This document shows positions 50,838 through 60,185 of a DNA stretch of 64,000 nt, one piece after another. The translations under genes and the position numbers were made by a program. The DNA comes from Caldilineaceae bacterium (lineage in GTDB: Bacteria; Chloroflexota; Anaerolineae; Caldilineales; Caldilineaceae): positions 1-64,000 of the forward strand of contig JAPKMW010000041.1 of assembly GCA_026645575.1 (NCBI GenBank), in the 5' to 3' direction. The notes beneath the pieces are model-generated. The model was not told the origin of the DNA, did no database searches, and saw only the letters and a program-made list of their open reading frames with translations. Every line of letters begins with the position of its first letter. Positions within the stretch are counted from its first letter, which is position 1.

Positions 50838-53192
50838 ATGAGTGAAGCTATGTCACAAAAACGTTCGATTCAATTTCTTTCCGGCTTATTCCTGGTTACG
50901 CTGGTCGTCTTGCTCTGTCTACCGCCGCCTTCGCTGGCACAAACAGTTATGCCGGCCCAGCAATCAACGACAGATCTGGTGATTTATGCCGACGCCCTCG
51001 CCACCGGTTGGCAAGATTGGTCGTGGGATAGCGCCACCAATCGCAATGACACAACCGCTGTGCATCAGGGAACCAAAGCCTATGCCATTACCCCCAATCA
51101 ACCCTGGGCCGGTTTTTCCCTGCGTGCGCCAACGCCCATCGTCACTGCCGGTTATACCGCCATCGCCTTCTGGATCAACGGCGGCAGCAGCACTACAGGT
51201 CTCTCTCTCTACATTCAGCAAAGCGACGCCGGCGCCGAAAGCTCACGGGTGGAGATCAACGCCGCCGTCAACACCTGGACGCAAGTGCAAGTTTCCCTGA
51301 ACGCTTTGGGCAACCCAGCCACCATCGCCCGCATTACCCTGCAAGATCGCTGGGGCGCGCTGCAGCCCACCTATTACCTGGATGACATTGTCCTCATTGG
51401 CGATCCGCTGGCTGGCCCGCCGACGCCCACACCAACACCGCTGCCCAACATCGACATTACCTTGAGCATTGATATCGCAGCCGATCGCAAGCCGATCAGC
51501 GATGACATCTATGGCATTCACTATGTGGAGGACGAAGCCTTTGCCCAAGCGATTGCCCTGCCCCTGCGCCGCTGGGGCGGCAACGATACCACCCGCTACA
51601 ACTGGCGCAACAACATGTACGGCAACCCCGATTGGTACTTTGAAAACGAACGGCGCACCAGCTCCGCCGACGATTTCATTACCCAAAATCGCCGTACCGG
51701 CGCCGACTCGATCATCACCATTCCGCTGATCGGCTACGTCGCCAAAGATCCGGGGGAAGCGGGCAACAGCGCCACCTATCCTTGCAGCTTTGACACACGC
51801 ATCTACAACTACACCCCCCAGCCCTACCCCTACAACCAACGTCCCGCCACCGACCCCGACGATCCCAAACGCGCCCATTGTGGCAGTGGTATCGTTGGTT
51901 ACACAAATGGCGAACAGGATAAACCGATCTACCTCACTGCCAATAACCCACTCGACACCAGCATTCCGATCACCACCGCTTGGGCCACGGGCTGGATCGC
52001 CCATCTGCACCAACAGTTTGGCAAGGCGGACAACGGTGGCGTCCGCTTCTACAGTCTGGACAACGAGCCAGACATCTGGTTTGAGACTCATCGCGATGTG
52101 GCGCCCACGGCGGTAACATTTGAACAATTGCGTGATCTGACCTATCAATACGCCGCCGCCATCAAAGCCGCCGATCCCGCCGCACTCACCTTGGGACCGG
52201 TGGCGCATGGCTGGACCTACTACTGGCACTCCCCCCGTGACGGTCAACTGGGGCTATGGGCGACACGCCCCGATCGGCAACAACACAGCGATCTACCACT
52301 GGTCGCCTGGTATTTGCAGCAGATGGCCGCTTATGAACAAACTCACGGCGTCCGCCTGCTTGACTATTTGGATCTCCACTACTATGTCGCTGCCGATGGC
52401 GTTTCGCAGCAAGCCGCCGGTGATGCCGTCACGCAAGCCCGCCGCCTGCGCTCCACCCGTTCACTCTGGGACGCGACCTATGAGGATGAAAGCTGGATTC
52501 CCAGTGCCCCTGTCACCGATGGCAATCAGGTTGTACCCGACTACAAAAGTGTGCGCTTGCTTCCCCGAATGCGCGAATGGCGCGACCGCTCCTACCCTGG
52601 CACCAAACTGGCGATCACCGAATATAACTGGGGAGCGCTCGACCATATCAATGGGGCGTTGGCCCAGGCCGATGTTTTGGGCATCTTTGGCCGCGAGGGG
52701 TTGGATCTGGCTGTTCTCTTTGATAGCCCCTATGCCCCCGGTGGCAACTTCACCGCCGATGGGCCGGGGGCCTTTGCCTTCCGCATCTATCGCAACTATG
52801 ACGGGCAAGGCAGCCGCTTTGGCGAGACCAGTGTGCAGGCGAGTAGCAGCGATCAAGGGCAGCTTTCCATCTATGCCGCCCAGCGCGCCAGCGATCAAAG
52901 TCTCACGGCAGTGGTAATCAATAAGGGTGATAGTCCACTCACGGCCAGACTCAATGTGGCAAATTTTTCGTTGGCAACCCGGGCCCAGCTTTACCAATAT
53001 AGCGCCGCCAACTTGACTGCCATCGAAACGCAGCCGGGATTGTCAACCCATAACAATGGGTTGGTCGCAACCTTTCCGGCCAATTCCATCACGCTGATCG
53101 AGGTGGCAAAAGGTGCAACTCCTTTGCCAACGCCAACCCCAGTCGCCCGTGCCACTAGTCGGCTCTATCTCCCGGTGGTCACGCGCAAGTAA
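50838..53192 (+). CDS. Secreted glycoside hydrolase family 44 (endoglucanase-like)
   Basis: 784 residues from ATG 50838. Signal peptide (hydrophobic 12-30, cleavage near SLAQ-T). A carbohydrate-binding-like beta-sandwich (about 40-190), a Pro/Thr linker GPPTPTPTPLPN, then the GH44 catalytic domain opening with IYGIHYVEDEAFA and LRRWGGNDTTRYNW. Acid/base candidate Glu410 in LDNEPDIW; nucleophile candidate Glu595 in ITEYNWG. GH44 enzymes cut cellulose, xyloglucan or mixed beta-glucans. A second linker precedes the tail RLYLPVVTRK. Alone on the plus strand. Confidence 0.88.
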   Translation: MSEAMSQKRSIQFLSGLFLVTLVVLLCLPPPSLAQTVMPAQQSTTDLVIYADALATGWQDWSWDSATNRNDTTAVHQGTKAYAITPNQPWAGFSLRAPTPIVTAGYTAIAFWINGGSSTTGLSLYIQQSDAGAESSRVEINAAVNTWTQVQVSLNALGNPATIARITLQDRWGALQPTYYLDDIVLIGDPLAGPPTPTPTPLPNIDITLSIDIAADRKPISDDIYGIHYVEDEAFAQAIALPLRRWGGNDTTRYNWRNNMYGNPDWYFENERRTSSADDFITQNRRTGADSIITIPLIGYVAKDPGEAGNSATYPCSFDTRIYNYTPQPYPYNQRPATDPDDPKRAHCGSGIVGYTNGEQDKPIYLTANNPLDTSIPITTAWATGWIAHLHQQFGKADNGGVRFYSLDNEPDIWFETHRDVAPTAVTFEQLRDLTYQYAAAIKAADPAALTLGPVAHGWTYYWHSPRDGQLGLWATRPDRQQHSDLPLVAWYLQQMAAYEQTHGVRLLDYLDLHYYVAADGVSQQAAGDAVTQARRLRSTRSLWDATYEDESWIPSAPVTDGNQVVPDYKSVRLLPRMREWRDRSYPGTKLAITEYNWGALDHINGALAQADVLGIFGREGLDLAVLFDSPYAPGGNFTADGPGAFAFRIYRNYDGQGSRFGETSVQASSSDQGQLSIYAAQRASDQSLTAVVINKGDSPLTARLNVANFSLATRAQLYQYSAANLTAIETQPGLSTHNNGLVATFPANSITLIEVAKGATPLPTPTPVARATSRLYLPVVTRK

Positions 53193-53249
53193 AGTTTTCA
53201 TCATGCCGCTTCCGTCCCTTAGGACGCTTGAGTTTGGGGGGCTTGGGCA

Positions 53250-53318
53250 TATCACCGCGAATCATGGGATTTGCGAATCACTACGGATGATTCGCAAATC
53301 CCATGATTCGCGGTGATA
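53250..53318. repeat. 31-bp perfect inverted repeat (ATATCACC-GAATC family)
   Basis: Arms 53250-53280 and 53288-53318 with a seven-base loop. It begins 58 bases after the GH44 stop. Same family as 45674-45750. Confidence 0.9.
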
Positions 53319-53444
53319 GTTGTTGCTCCTCCGGCTACCTGTGGAGCGCATTGACGCCGGCCTATGGTAGAATAAATCATCTTCACAAGCCTAGCGTTCT
53401 ACTGCGGCGCCACGCACCGCAGCCAAACAACCTGGAGGAACAGG

Positions 53445-54227
53445 ATGAACCTTGGACACTACTTTGATCTAACGGGGCGGGTCGCCTTTGTCACCGGCGC
53501 CGGACGGGGCATTGGCTTGGGCATGGCGACCGCCCTGGCCGATGCCGGCGCGGATATTGCCTGTCTTTATAACACCCGCTACAGCGATGTGCAACAGATG
53601 GCAGAGACACGCAGTCGTCGCTTCTTGCCCATTCAATTGGATTTGTCAACGGCAACGCCGGAGCAGTTGAACGGGGCAGTGCAAACCGTGGCCGCCACGC
53701 TGGGCCGGCTCGACATCCTGGTCAACAACGCCGGCATCATCCGGCGCGCCGAGGCCATCGACTACCCGACCGCCGACTGGGATGCAACGTTGCAGGTCAA
53801 CCTCAACAGCGCCTTTTTTCTGTCCCAAGCCGCAGCGCGCATCATGATGCAGCATCCGATTGAAAATGGGTTTCGAGGAAAAATTATTCAGGTGGCGTCG
53901 GTCTTGGCCTTTCAAGGCGGGATTCGCGTGCCGGCCTACGCCGCCGCCAAACATGCCCTGGTCGGCATGACACAGGCGCTGGGCAACGAGTGGGCGCGCC
54001 ACGGGATCAACGTCAACGCCATTGCCCCCGGCTATATCGTCACCGACAACACCGAAGCACTGCGCAACGACCCCGACCGCAGCAAAGCGATCCTGGAGCG
54101 TATCCCCGCCGGGCGCTGGGGCCAACCCGAAGACCTGGCCGGTGTCACCCTCTTCCTTGCCTCCGCGTCGTCAAACTATGTCAGTGGCAGTACGATTGTG
54201 GTGGATGGGGGGTGGCTGGCGCGGTAG
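53445..54227 (+). CDS. Short-chain dehydrogenase (gluconate 5-/3-dehydrogenase-like)
   Basis: 260-residue classical SDR; ATG 53445 behind GGAGG. Motifs: TGAGRGIGLGMA, LVNNAGIIRR, catalytic Ser in VASVLAF, YAAAKHALVGMTQAL with Tyr and Lys, and NAIAPGYI. Similarity pattern (IRRAEAIDY, GKIIQVASVLAFQGG) resembles 2-deoxy-D-gluconate 3-dehydrogenase (KduD) proteins. It may process uronic or keto-sugar acids released from polysaccharides. Alone in its orientation here. Confidence 0.9.
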   Translation: MNLGHYFDLTGRVAFVTGAGRGIGLGMATALADAGADIACLYNTRYSDVQQMAETRSRRFLPIQLDLSTATPEQLNGAVQTVAATLGRLDILVNNAGIIRRAEAIDYPTADWDATLQVNLNSAFFLSQAAARIMMQHPIENGFRGKIIQVASVLAFQGGIRVPAYAAAKHALVGMTQALGNEWARHGINVNAIAPGYIVTDNTEALRNDPDRSKAILERIPAGRWGQPEDLAGVTLFLASASSNYVSGSTIVVDGGWLAR

Positions 54228-54236
54228 GTGACAGAT

Positions 54237-54419
54237 AAACAGGTAGACAGGTAGACAGGTACACAGGGAATTACTGATAAACGTATTAGTTTATAATACC
54301 TGTTACCCCTGATTCAGCACCCTGCGACGATCATTAGTAAGTTGTGCGTTTATCAGTAAGACGTATTTACCTGTCTACCTGTGTACCTGTGTACCTGTGT
54401 ACCTGTCTACCTGTTTACC
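54237..54419. repeat. Long low-complexity inverted repeat (GTAGACAG units)
   Basis: The left arm at 54237-54267 has AGACAGGT units; the right arm at 54369-54419 has ACCTGTGT and ACCTGTCT units. A second inner 13-bp stem pairs 54271-54283 with 54347-54359. Same family as 13241-13353. It fills the space between convergent genes and reaches the stop of the PspC gene. Confidence 0.85.
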
Positions 54420-54607
54420 TACCGCCGCGGAATGATGATCCACAGCACCACGTAGGGCAGGAACCCAGGCAGGCCGCCGGGCAGGAGGAGGAGGAGAAAC
54501 AGTAGGCGGAACCAGAGCGGGCTGATGCCAAAGAAGGCGCCCAAGCCGCCACAAACGCCAGCGATGATGCCGTCCTGACGGCGTAATTCGTTTTGACCTC
54601 GTGTCAT
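54419..54607 (-). CDS. PspC domain membrane protein
   Basis: 62 residues, one PspC domain: LRRQDGIIAGVCGGLGAFFGI followed by a hydrophobic stretch ending WIIIPRR. Start ATG 54607 is preferred because AAAGGA stands nine bases before it; the in-frame ATG at 54616 is too close to it. PspC is linked to envelope stress in other bacteria, but short stand-alone forms like this are of unknown role. Confidence 0.88.
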   Translation of the reverse strand: MTRGQNELRRQDGIIAGVCGGLGAFFGISPLWFRLLFLLLLLPGGLPGFLPYVVLWIIIPRR

Positions 54608-54736
54608 AAGACCCATTTCCTTTCTACAGCGGCGCCTCAGGATAAGCGCGCCCTGTTTTCATTTGCACATTGATCAGTAATACGTGAGCGTTCGTGCAAA
54701 GTTGCGATTCACCTGTGGTCTTATTGTAGCGGAACA

Positions 54737-55228
54737 CTACTTGATCACTGTAACCATCCCGCCAGTCATGCGCACTAGCTCCTCCGGCGTCAACCGGAAA
54801 ACAGCATTAGGATGACCGGCGGCGGCCCAGATTTCGGCATATTGCAACAGGTCTTCGTCGATCAAGGTGGTCAGCGGCTGGGCATGACCAAGGGGCGGGA
54901 TGCCGCCGATGACAAAGCCCGTCTGTTCGCGCACAAAGTCGGCGTCCGGTTTTTCCAGTTTTTCGCCCAATTGTGCGCCGACCCGTTTTTCATGCACGCG
55001 ATTGGCGCCGCTGGCGATGATCAGGATCGCTTTGTGGCTGGTGGCGCCCTTGAAGACCAGCGACTTGGCAATCTGCGCCACTTCACAGCCAACCGCCGCC
55101 GCCGCTTCCGCCGAACTGCGCGTCGAATCGGCCAGTTCGATCACTTGGTTGGTAAAGCCTTGCGCCGCCAGGGCATCCTGAACGCGCTGGGCGCTTGGTT
55201 TTAGGATATTGCTCACGTAGGACTCCAT
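54737..55228 (-). CDS. YbaK/EbsC family aminoacyl-tRNA deacylase
   Basis: 163 residues of the YbaK/ProX fold that hydrolyses mischarged tRNA, typically Cys-tRNAPro. Seen: VAQIAKSLVFKG with the conserved Lys, ILIIASGANRVHEKRV, and the GFVIGGIPPLGH loop. Specificity within the family is not clear. Same strand as acpS, about 50 bases downstream. Confidence 0.9.
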   Translation of the reverse strand: MESYVSNILKPSAQRVQDALAAQGFTNQVIELADSTRSSAEAAAAVGCEVAQIAKSLVFKGATSHKAILIIASGANRVHEKRVGAQLGEKLEKPDADFVREQTGFVIGGIPPLGHAQPLTTLIDEDLLQYAEIWAAAGHPNAVFRLTPEELVRMTGGMVTVIK

Positions 55229-55277
55229 CCATCAATGAAAGGTGATTGGTTGATTTAGTGATTGGGAAGTGGGTGTT

Positions 55278-55676
55278 TTAGGGATTATGAGAGGCAACTG
55301 AACCAGCCCCTAGCGCTACTACAAAAGCAATGGCCCGGTCGCGATCATGGCTGAGGCTGACCGACCATTCGTGCAGGCCCAACCGCTGCGCATGATCAGC
55401 CGCGGCGCGATGAAGAAGAAGGGATGGCGCGCCGCTATCGGGATCGCGCACAATTTCAATGTCCGTCCACTCGACCCCCTGCCGCCAGATGCCGGTGCCT
55501 AATGCCTTGGCCACCGCTTCTTTGGCCGCAAAACGGGCCGCCAGCGACTCGATTCGTTGCCCGCAGTCTTGGCGCTCGGCGGCAGTATAGACACGTTCTA
55601 GAAAGCGTGCGCCGTGCTGGTCAACTGCGCGCTTGACACGTTCAATCTCGATCAGATCTACGCCCGTTCTTAGCAC
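55278..55676 (-). CDS. acpS: Holo-[acyl-carrier-protein] synthase AcpS
   Basis: 132-residue phosphopantetheinyl transferase that loads the 4'-phosphopantetheine arm of CoA on ACP. Motifs: GVDLIEIERV with the metal Asp, RFAAKEAVAKALG with Glu and Lys of the active site, and SLSHDRDRAIAFV. The frame starts with GTG at 55676. Upstream of ybaK on the same strand. Confidence 0.94.
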   Translation of the reverse strand: MLRTGVDLIEIERVKRAVDQHGARFLERVYTAAERQDCGQRIESLAARFAAKEAVAKALGTGIWRQGVEWTDIEIVRDPDSGAPSLLLHRAAADHAQRLGLHEWSVSLSHDRDRAIAFVVALGAGSVASHNP

Positions 55677-55776
55677 ACAGTGTACCCGTTTACCTTGCGA
55701 TACTCATCAATTGTCACAGATTGACCAATCTGATAAGCCAGCGGAATGAATTTTCACAGTTACCGTCGCCGTCGGA

Positions 55777-55807
55777 GACCTTTAGGGTTTCCAAAACCCT
55801 AAAGGTC
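55777..55807. repeat. Hairpin with GGTTTCCAAAACC core
   Basis: 14-bp perfect stem (55777-55790 with 55794-55807) with three-base loop. It lies 13 bases from the M16 stop and can end its transcription. The core also occurs at 50524-50556 and, slightly changed, at 59681-59739. Confidence 0.85.
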
Positions 55808-55820
55808 TGGCAAGTACGCT

Positions 55821-57080
55821 TTACGGACCAGCCACCACAACCGTACATTGCTCAGGCCGGAGATATTGCGCCGCCACTCGCTGGACATCCGCCGCAGTGA
55901 CGCTATAAATCAAGCCTTTATAGCGTTCCAGATAATCCAACCCCAAATCGAACCATTCCATGGTGAGCAGGGTGGAAGCGACGCCGGCGTTGGTCTCCAG
56001 CGTTAGCGGTAGTACGCCCGTCATATAGGCTTGACTGTCGGCCAGTTCTTCGGCGGTGACCGGAGTGGTCGCAAGGCGATCAAACTCGACCAGGATGCTA
56101 TCCACTGCCTGCTCGACATTGGCGGGGTTGACGCCCGCTTGCGCCAGCCAAACGCCATTGTGCAAATCGGCATCAACGGCGCTGTAACTGTAGTAGGCCA
56201 GTCCTTGCTGCTCGCGCACCCGTTCGCCCAGGCGGCCCATCATGCCAAATTGGCCCAAGATGTTGTTCGCCACCCGCACGGCATAAAAATCGGGGTGATG
56301 GCGGGGAATGGCCCGGACACCAAGGGCAATATCCGCCTGCACTTTGCCGGGAATCGGATGATTGATTCGCTGGCCGCCTTTGGGCGCCGCGAAAGGCGGT
56401 ACACTGTTATCTGGCCTAATGCCTTGCCAGCCGCCAAAGTGCGTATGGATCAGATCCAACACGGCCTGTGTCTCCACAGCGCCGACCACCACCAGGATTG
56501 CGCCCTGGGGTGTGTAGTAGTTGGCATGAAACGCCGCTAGATCTGCTGGCTGGAGCTGTGCAACGGTTTCGACATACCCACTCGTTGAGCGGCCATACGG
56601 GTGGTCGCCATAAATCGTTTCATAGAAGCGCTGGCCGGCCATCTGTGCCGTGTCCTGGGCGCGTTCTTGCAGACGCACTAGCTTCTGTTGGCGCACCCGT
56701 TCCACATGCACGGTCGGAAATTGCGGGCGTTGCAGCACATCGGCCAAGACCTCGATCATGGTTGGGAAATCTTCGGCCAGGCTGGTGGCGTTGAAACTGG
56801 TAAAGTGGTCGCTGCTGCCCGCGCCCAGGCTGGCGCCAATCGATTCAATCGTCTCATTAAAGCGGTCAAAATCATAGTGTGCGCTGCCACGGGTCAACAT
56901 GCTGGCGACAAAGCTGCTCAACCCGGCTTTGGCCGCCGGCTCATGGACAGCGCCCGCCGGGATATACCCATCGACCACGACGACTGGCGCCGAATGATTT
57001 TCGCGCACAAGGACGGTCAAGCCGTTGGTAAGAATGACGCGGGTAATATTATCAGAGTTGGGAATAGCGTTCTTGGTCAT
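55821..57080 (-). CDS. M16 family peptidase, inactive subunit
   Basis: 419 residues from ATG 57080. M16 fold (GLTVLVRENHSAPVVVVDGYIPAG, GLSSFVASMLTRGS), but the zinc motif HxxEH is absent, replaced by SFVAS. The tail has the conserved R/Y-type region of the second M16 domain (GQFGMMGRLGERVREQQGLAYYSYS). In bacterial M16B pairs the non-zinc subunit supports substrate binding. It directly follows the active subunit by seven bases. Confidence 0.9.
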   Translation of the reverse strand: MTKNAIPNSDNITRVILTNGLTVLVRENHSAPVVVVDGYIPAGAVHEPAAKAGLSSFVASMLTRGSAHYDFDRFNETIESIGASLGAGSSDHFTSFNATSLAEDFPTMIEVLADVLQRPQFPTVHVERVRQQKLVRLQERAQDTAQMAGQRFYETIYGDHPYGRSTSGYVETVAQLQPADLAAFHANYYTPQGAILVVVGAVETQAVLDLIHTHFGGWQGIRPDNSVPPFAAPKGGQRINHPIPGKVQADIALGVRAIPRHHPDFYAVRVANNILGQFGMMGRLGERVREQQGLAYYSYSAVDADLHNGVWLAQAGVNPANVEQAVDSILVEFDRLATTPVTAEELADSQAYMTGVLPLTLETNAGVASTLLTMEWFDLGLDYLERYKGLIYSVTAADVQRVAAQYLRPEQCTVVVAGP

Positions 57081-57087
57081 GGGCAAT

Positions 57088-58401
57088 TTATTCTTGTTCC
57101 TCGCTTATGCTTTGGAATTCTGTTTCATCTTGCACTTCCGGGACGTACCAACCGACCGTTTGCTTGCTCGGTGTAAAATAGGTCTGGGCCACGCGCTGCA
57201 CATCCGCCGCCGTCACGGCGCTCAATTTTTCCAGCCAGTTGTCCAGCCAACTGGTGTCACCGATGATTTCGCTAAAGCCCAGCCAGTAGGCTTGGTAGGT
57301 GACGCTTTCGCTGCTGTAGGCGAATTGCGCTTTGGTCTGTTTGATCGCCTTGGTCATCTCGGCGGCAGTCACACCTTCTTGCTGGATCTTGCGGATCTCA
57401 GCCCAAATCGCTTCTTCGACCTGTTGATGGGTCGTCTCCGGCGCCAGGGTGGCATAAAAAGAGAAGAGATTCGGGTCAATCGACGGGCGGTAGCTGCAAC
57501 TGACATCGACGGTCAACTGTGTATCGACCAGGGCGCGATAGAGGCGATTGCTGCGATTGTTGCCGCCGCCGCCAAAGAGACCCATGCCCTTGGCGCCACC
57601 CAAGACCGCGTCCATGACCACCAACGGGAAGAAGTCGGGGTGGGTCGCTTCCGGCGTGACAAAGACCATCATAAAGTAGGCAGTCGGGTCGCTGCCGCGC
57701 AAGACAATGCGGCGTTCGGCAGCTTGGGGGTCTTCGGTCAGGCGCATGGGGGGCACCGCCGGGCCAACCGGCAATTGCCCGAAGAGGCTCTCCAACTGCT
57801 GGATCATGGCCTGCGTATCAAAGTCGCCGGTGACGACGGCAATGGCATTGTTGGGTGTATAGAAGGTGCGATAGTGCTGGTAGAGGTCATCGCGATTCAT
57901 CGTTAGCAAATCGCTCTTCCAGCCAATGATGGGGTGGTGATAGCTATGGACACGAAAAGCGGCGGCCTGCACTTCTTCATTGAGCAGGTAGAAATAACTA
58001 TTTTCGCTGCCTTCGCGTTCGCTGATGATGACCGTCCGCTCGGATTCGACCTCTTCCGGGTCAAAAACCGAATTTGCCATGCGGTCGCTCTCCACTTGCA
58101 GTGCCAAGTCAATGCGGTCCGAGGGTAGCGTCTCGAAGTAGGTCGTCCAATCTTCCGAGGTCATACCGTTGAAGATGCCACCGGCGCGTGCAATGGCTTT
58201 GTCAAATTCGCCGCGGGGAAATTGCTCAGTACCCTTAAAGAGCATGTGTTCCACCCAGTGACTGATACCGGTCGTGCCAGGTTTTTCATTGCGGCTGCCC
58301 ACGCGGTAGAAGATCCAAAAGCTGGCGACCGGCGCCACATGGCTCTCTTTCAGCACCAGTTGCAAGCCATTGCTGAGGGTCGTTTTAGTCAAACCTTCCA
58401 T
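57088..58401 (-). CDS. M16 family zinc peptidase, catalytic subunit
   Basis: 437 residues from ATG 58401 (GAGGAAT). The inverted zinc motif HWVEH (His48, Glu51, His52) and the downstream Glu region ([18 protein letters not shown]) are present. With the following gene it forms an active/inactive pair, as in mitochondrial processing peptidase and bacterial M16B complexes. No signal peptide is seen, so a cytoplasmic peptide-clearing role is likely. Confidence 0.93.
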   Translation of the reverse strand: MEGLTKTTLSNGLQLVLKESHVAPVASFWIFYRVGSRNEKPGTTGISHWVEHMLFKGTEQFPRGEFDKAIARAGGIFNGMTSEDWTTYFETLPSDRIDLALQVESDRMANSVFDPEEVESERTVIISEREGSENSYFYLLNEEVQAAAFRVHSYHHPIIGWKSDLLTMNRDDLYQHYRTFYTPNNAIAVVTGDFDTQAMIQQLESLFGQLPVGPAVPPMRLTEDPQAAERRIVLRGSDPTAYFMMVFVTPEATHPDFFPLVVMDAVLGGAKGMGLFGGGGNNRSNRLYRALVDTQLTVDVSCSYRPSIDPNLFSFYATLAPETTHQQVEEAIWAEIRKIQQEGVTAAEMTKAIKQTKAQFAYSSESVTYQAYWLGFSEIIGDTSWLDNWLEKLSAVTAADVQRVAQTYFTPSKQTVGWYVPEVQDETEFQSISEEQE

Positions 58402-58530
58402 AGCCAATCTCAATTCCTCTCTCTCAGGCGAAATCGTTGAAGCATTACACAACCTATCACCTGATTATACACCGGTGGGGCGGCAACGCTGTCAGCAAGC
58501 TTCTCTTCGTTTACATGGATAATCAACCTA

Positions 58531-58585
58531 CTCATAGCGGGTGCGTGACCGGCGACTAGCACGCCGGTCACGCACCCGCTATGAG
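58531..58585. repeat. 24-bp perfect inverted repeat
   Basis: Arms 58531-58554 and 58562-58585 with a seven-base loop. It lies between the YbhN-like gene stop and the M16 start region on the minus strand. Confidence 0.9.
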
Positions 58586-58599
58586 CGAACCTGTATTGA

Positions 58600-59607
58600 C
58601 TACTGCTGTGCCTGCGCCTCGGCCCGTTGAAAATCTGCCCAGTGCAACTGGGCGCGCCAGAAATAGTAGGCGCCCAGCAAGGTCACCGGCAACCAGAGGG
58701 CAGCGTGCAGGGTAAAGGTATAGCTGGCGGCCACATTACGCTCGACGCCAAAGGCGACCAGTGTTTCAATGCCGGGTGTGTCAAAGGTGCCGATATAACC
58801 CGGCGCCGACGGCAGCGTTGTCGCCAGATTGACCAACCCGTTCATAAGCATTAACACCAAAAAACTGACGGAAAAATTAAAGGCGTGCATGACAAACCAA
58901 TATTTCACCGTCTCCATCAACCAGATCACGATACTGGTGCCGAAGATCATCAAGACATCGCCGCCGCTGCTGAGGCTACGCAGACCAACCATAAAGCGGC
59001 TGTAAAAATTATCCAGTGGTAGACGGATGCGTTTGGGCAATAGTCGGTCAGCAAACCAGGTATAGACCCGATCCAGAAAACGGGGCTGGGTTGCCATCCA
59101 GACAAAGAGCGCGGTGGCAAGAAAGAGGGCAACCGTCAAAAAGATCACCAGTGAGCGGTAGAACGGCGGCAAAGCAGGCGCAAAGGGCAAGGCCAGAAAG
59201 ACAAAGAGCAACATCACCAGCCCATCAAAGACTCGCTCGATCAGGACGGTGGCGAGGCTGGAGCTGATAGCAATATCTTCTTGTTGTTTCAGCACATAGG
59301 AACGAATCACTTCACCGGCGCGAAAGGGGTAGATGTTGTTACCGAAATAGCCGATACAGACCAGCGGAAAGAGCCGTACCAGTGGGACAGGCTTCAGGTG
59401 ACGCAAGGTATAGTGCCAACGCCAACTGCGCGCCCATAAGCCAACAAAGTAGACCGCAACACCCGGTAAGATCCACCAGTAGTTTGCCGTTCGTAACGAA
59501 GTCATGACCTCCCCTATATGGAGGCCAGGTAAGGCCAGATAAATAAAAAACGCGCTGATCAAAAAGCCGATCAGCAACTGCCAATGCCGTTTCAAATGCA
59601 ATGCCAT
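58600..59607 (-). CDS. YbhN/LPG_synthase_TM family membrane protein
   Basis: 335 residues with about eight membrane helices of the lysylphosphatidylglycerol-synthase-type flippase domain. Family motifs: [35 protein letters not shown], and [15 protein letters not shown]. It lacks the synthase domain, so a lipid- or polyprenyl-related transport role is assumed. Alone on its strand between two hairpins. Confidence 0.9.
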   Translation of the reverse strand: MALHLKRHWQLLIGFLISAFFIYLALPGLHIGEVMTSLRTANYWWILPGVAVYFVGLWARSWRWHYTLRHLKPVPLVRLFPLVCIGYFGNNIYPFRAGEVIRSYVLKQQEDIAISSSLATVLIERVFDGLVMLLFVFLALPFAPALPPFYRSLVIFLTVALFLATALFVWMATQPRFLDRVYTWFADRLLPKRIRLPLDNFYSRFMVGLRSLSSGGDVLMIFGTSIVIWLMETVKYWFVMHAFNFSVSFLVLMLMNGLVNLATTLPSAPGYIGTFDTPGIETLVAFGVERNVAASYTFTLHAALWLPVTLLGAYYFWRAQLHWADFQRAEAQAQQ

Positions 59608-59680
59608 CCTTCCTTAAAGTTTGAGGCACAGCATATCATAGCTTCCGGTGCAAACACAAAAGCGTCAGGGTAAAGAAAGC

Positions 59681-59739
59681 GGCGACAGAGCCTAGCGCTA
59701 TCAGGTTTCCCAAACCTGATAGCGCTAGGCTCTGTCGCC
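59681..59739. repeat. 28-bp perfect inverted repeat with AGGTTTCCCAAACCT core
   Basis: Arms 59681-59708 and 59712-59739 with a three-base CCC loop. The core is close to those at 50524 and 55777. It lies between divergent/convergent small genes where it may end transcription. Confidence 0.9.
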
Positions 59740-59786
59740 AGGCCGGCAGAATGAATCGCGTTCAGTGTCGATTACAACGGTATCGC

Positions 59787-60041
59787 TTATAACGACGGGT
59801 GGTACATCACCGCCGGTTCGACCGACTCACCCAGAATCTCCTCAATGGCCATGACATGGGCACAAACATTGCGAAGGATAAATTCCTCACAATCACAGTT
59901 CCAATTGCCGCTATTATAGCGCACGGTGTGATTGGAATTGTCTCCATGCAACTCAAGTTCAAAGTTGTGAACTTTCAGCCGCCGATCGCGCTCTTCGGCA
60001 TATTGCCGAGCCTTTAGTAGTCTGCTTGCTGTTGAATCCAT
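59787..60041 (-). CDS. SWIM zinc-finger small protein
   Basis: 84 residues from ATG 60041 (AAAGGTGAG). An N-terminal basic helix (RLLKARQYAEERDRRL), then VRYNSGNWNCDCEEFILRNVCAHVMAIEEIL, the SWIM zinc motif CxCx(8)CxH, with Cys, Cys, Cys and His ligands visible. SWIM domains bind nucleic acid or protein. The role is unknown. It follows an orphan transcription unit with its own terminator. Confidence 0.85.
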   Translation of the reverse strand: MDSTASRLLKARQYAEERDRRLKVHNFELELHGDNSNHTVRYNSGNWNCDCEEFILRNVCAHVMAIEEILGESVEPAVMYHPSL

Positions 60042-60151
60042 GGTCTCACCTTTCCTCATTGTTGCCTTTGTAACAGGGTGCCTCTGTAACAGGGTTGCAC
60101 TTGTCACCAAAAAGAATGGTTGATCGGAACTGGGGCGGCAGAAGCGCCCAA

Positions 60152-60185
60152 TAAAAAACACCCAGGCACAACTACGCCCAGGTGT
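60152..60185 (-). terminator. Intrinsic terminator on the minus strand
   Basis: On the minus strand a ten-bp stem (60176-60185 with 60158-60167, two G-U pairs) is followed by six T. On the plus strand the same arms mismatch, so the signal is minus-oriented. Confidence 0.85.

Noticed and set aside
51243..52247. 334-codon Gly/Val-rich minus-strand frame in the GH44 gene
   Set aside because: Opposite a gene with signal peptide and catalytic motifs; no start signal.
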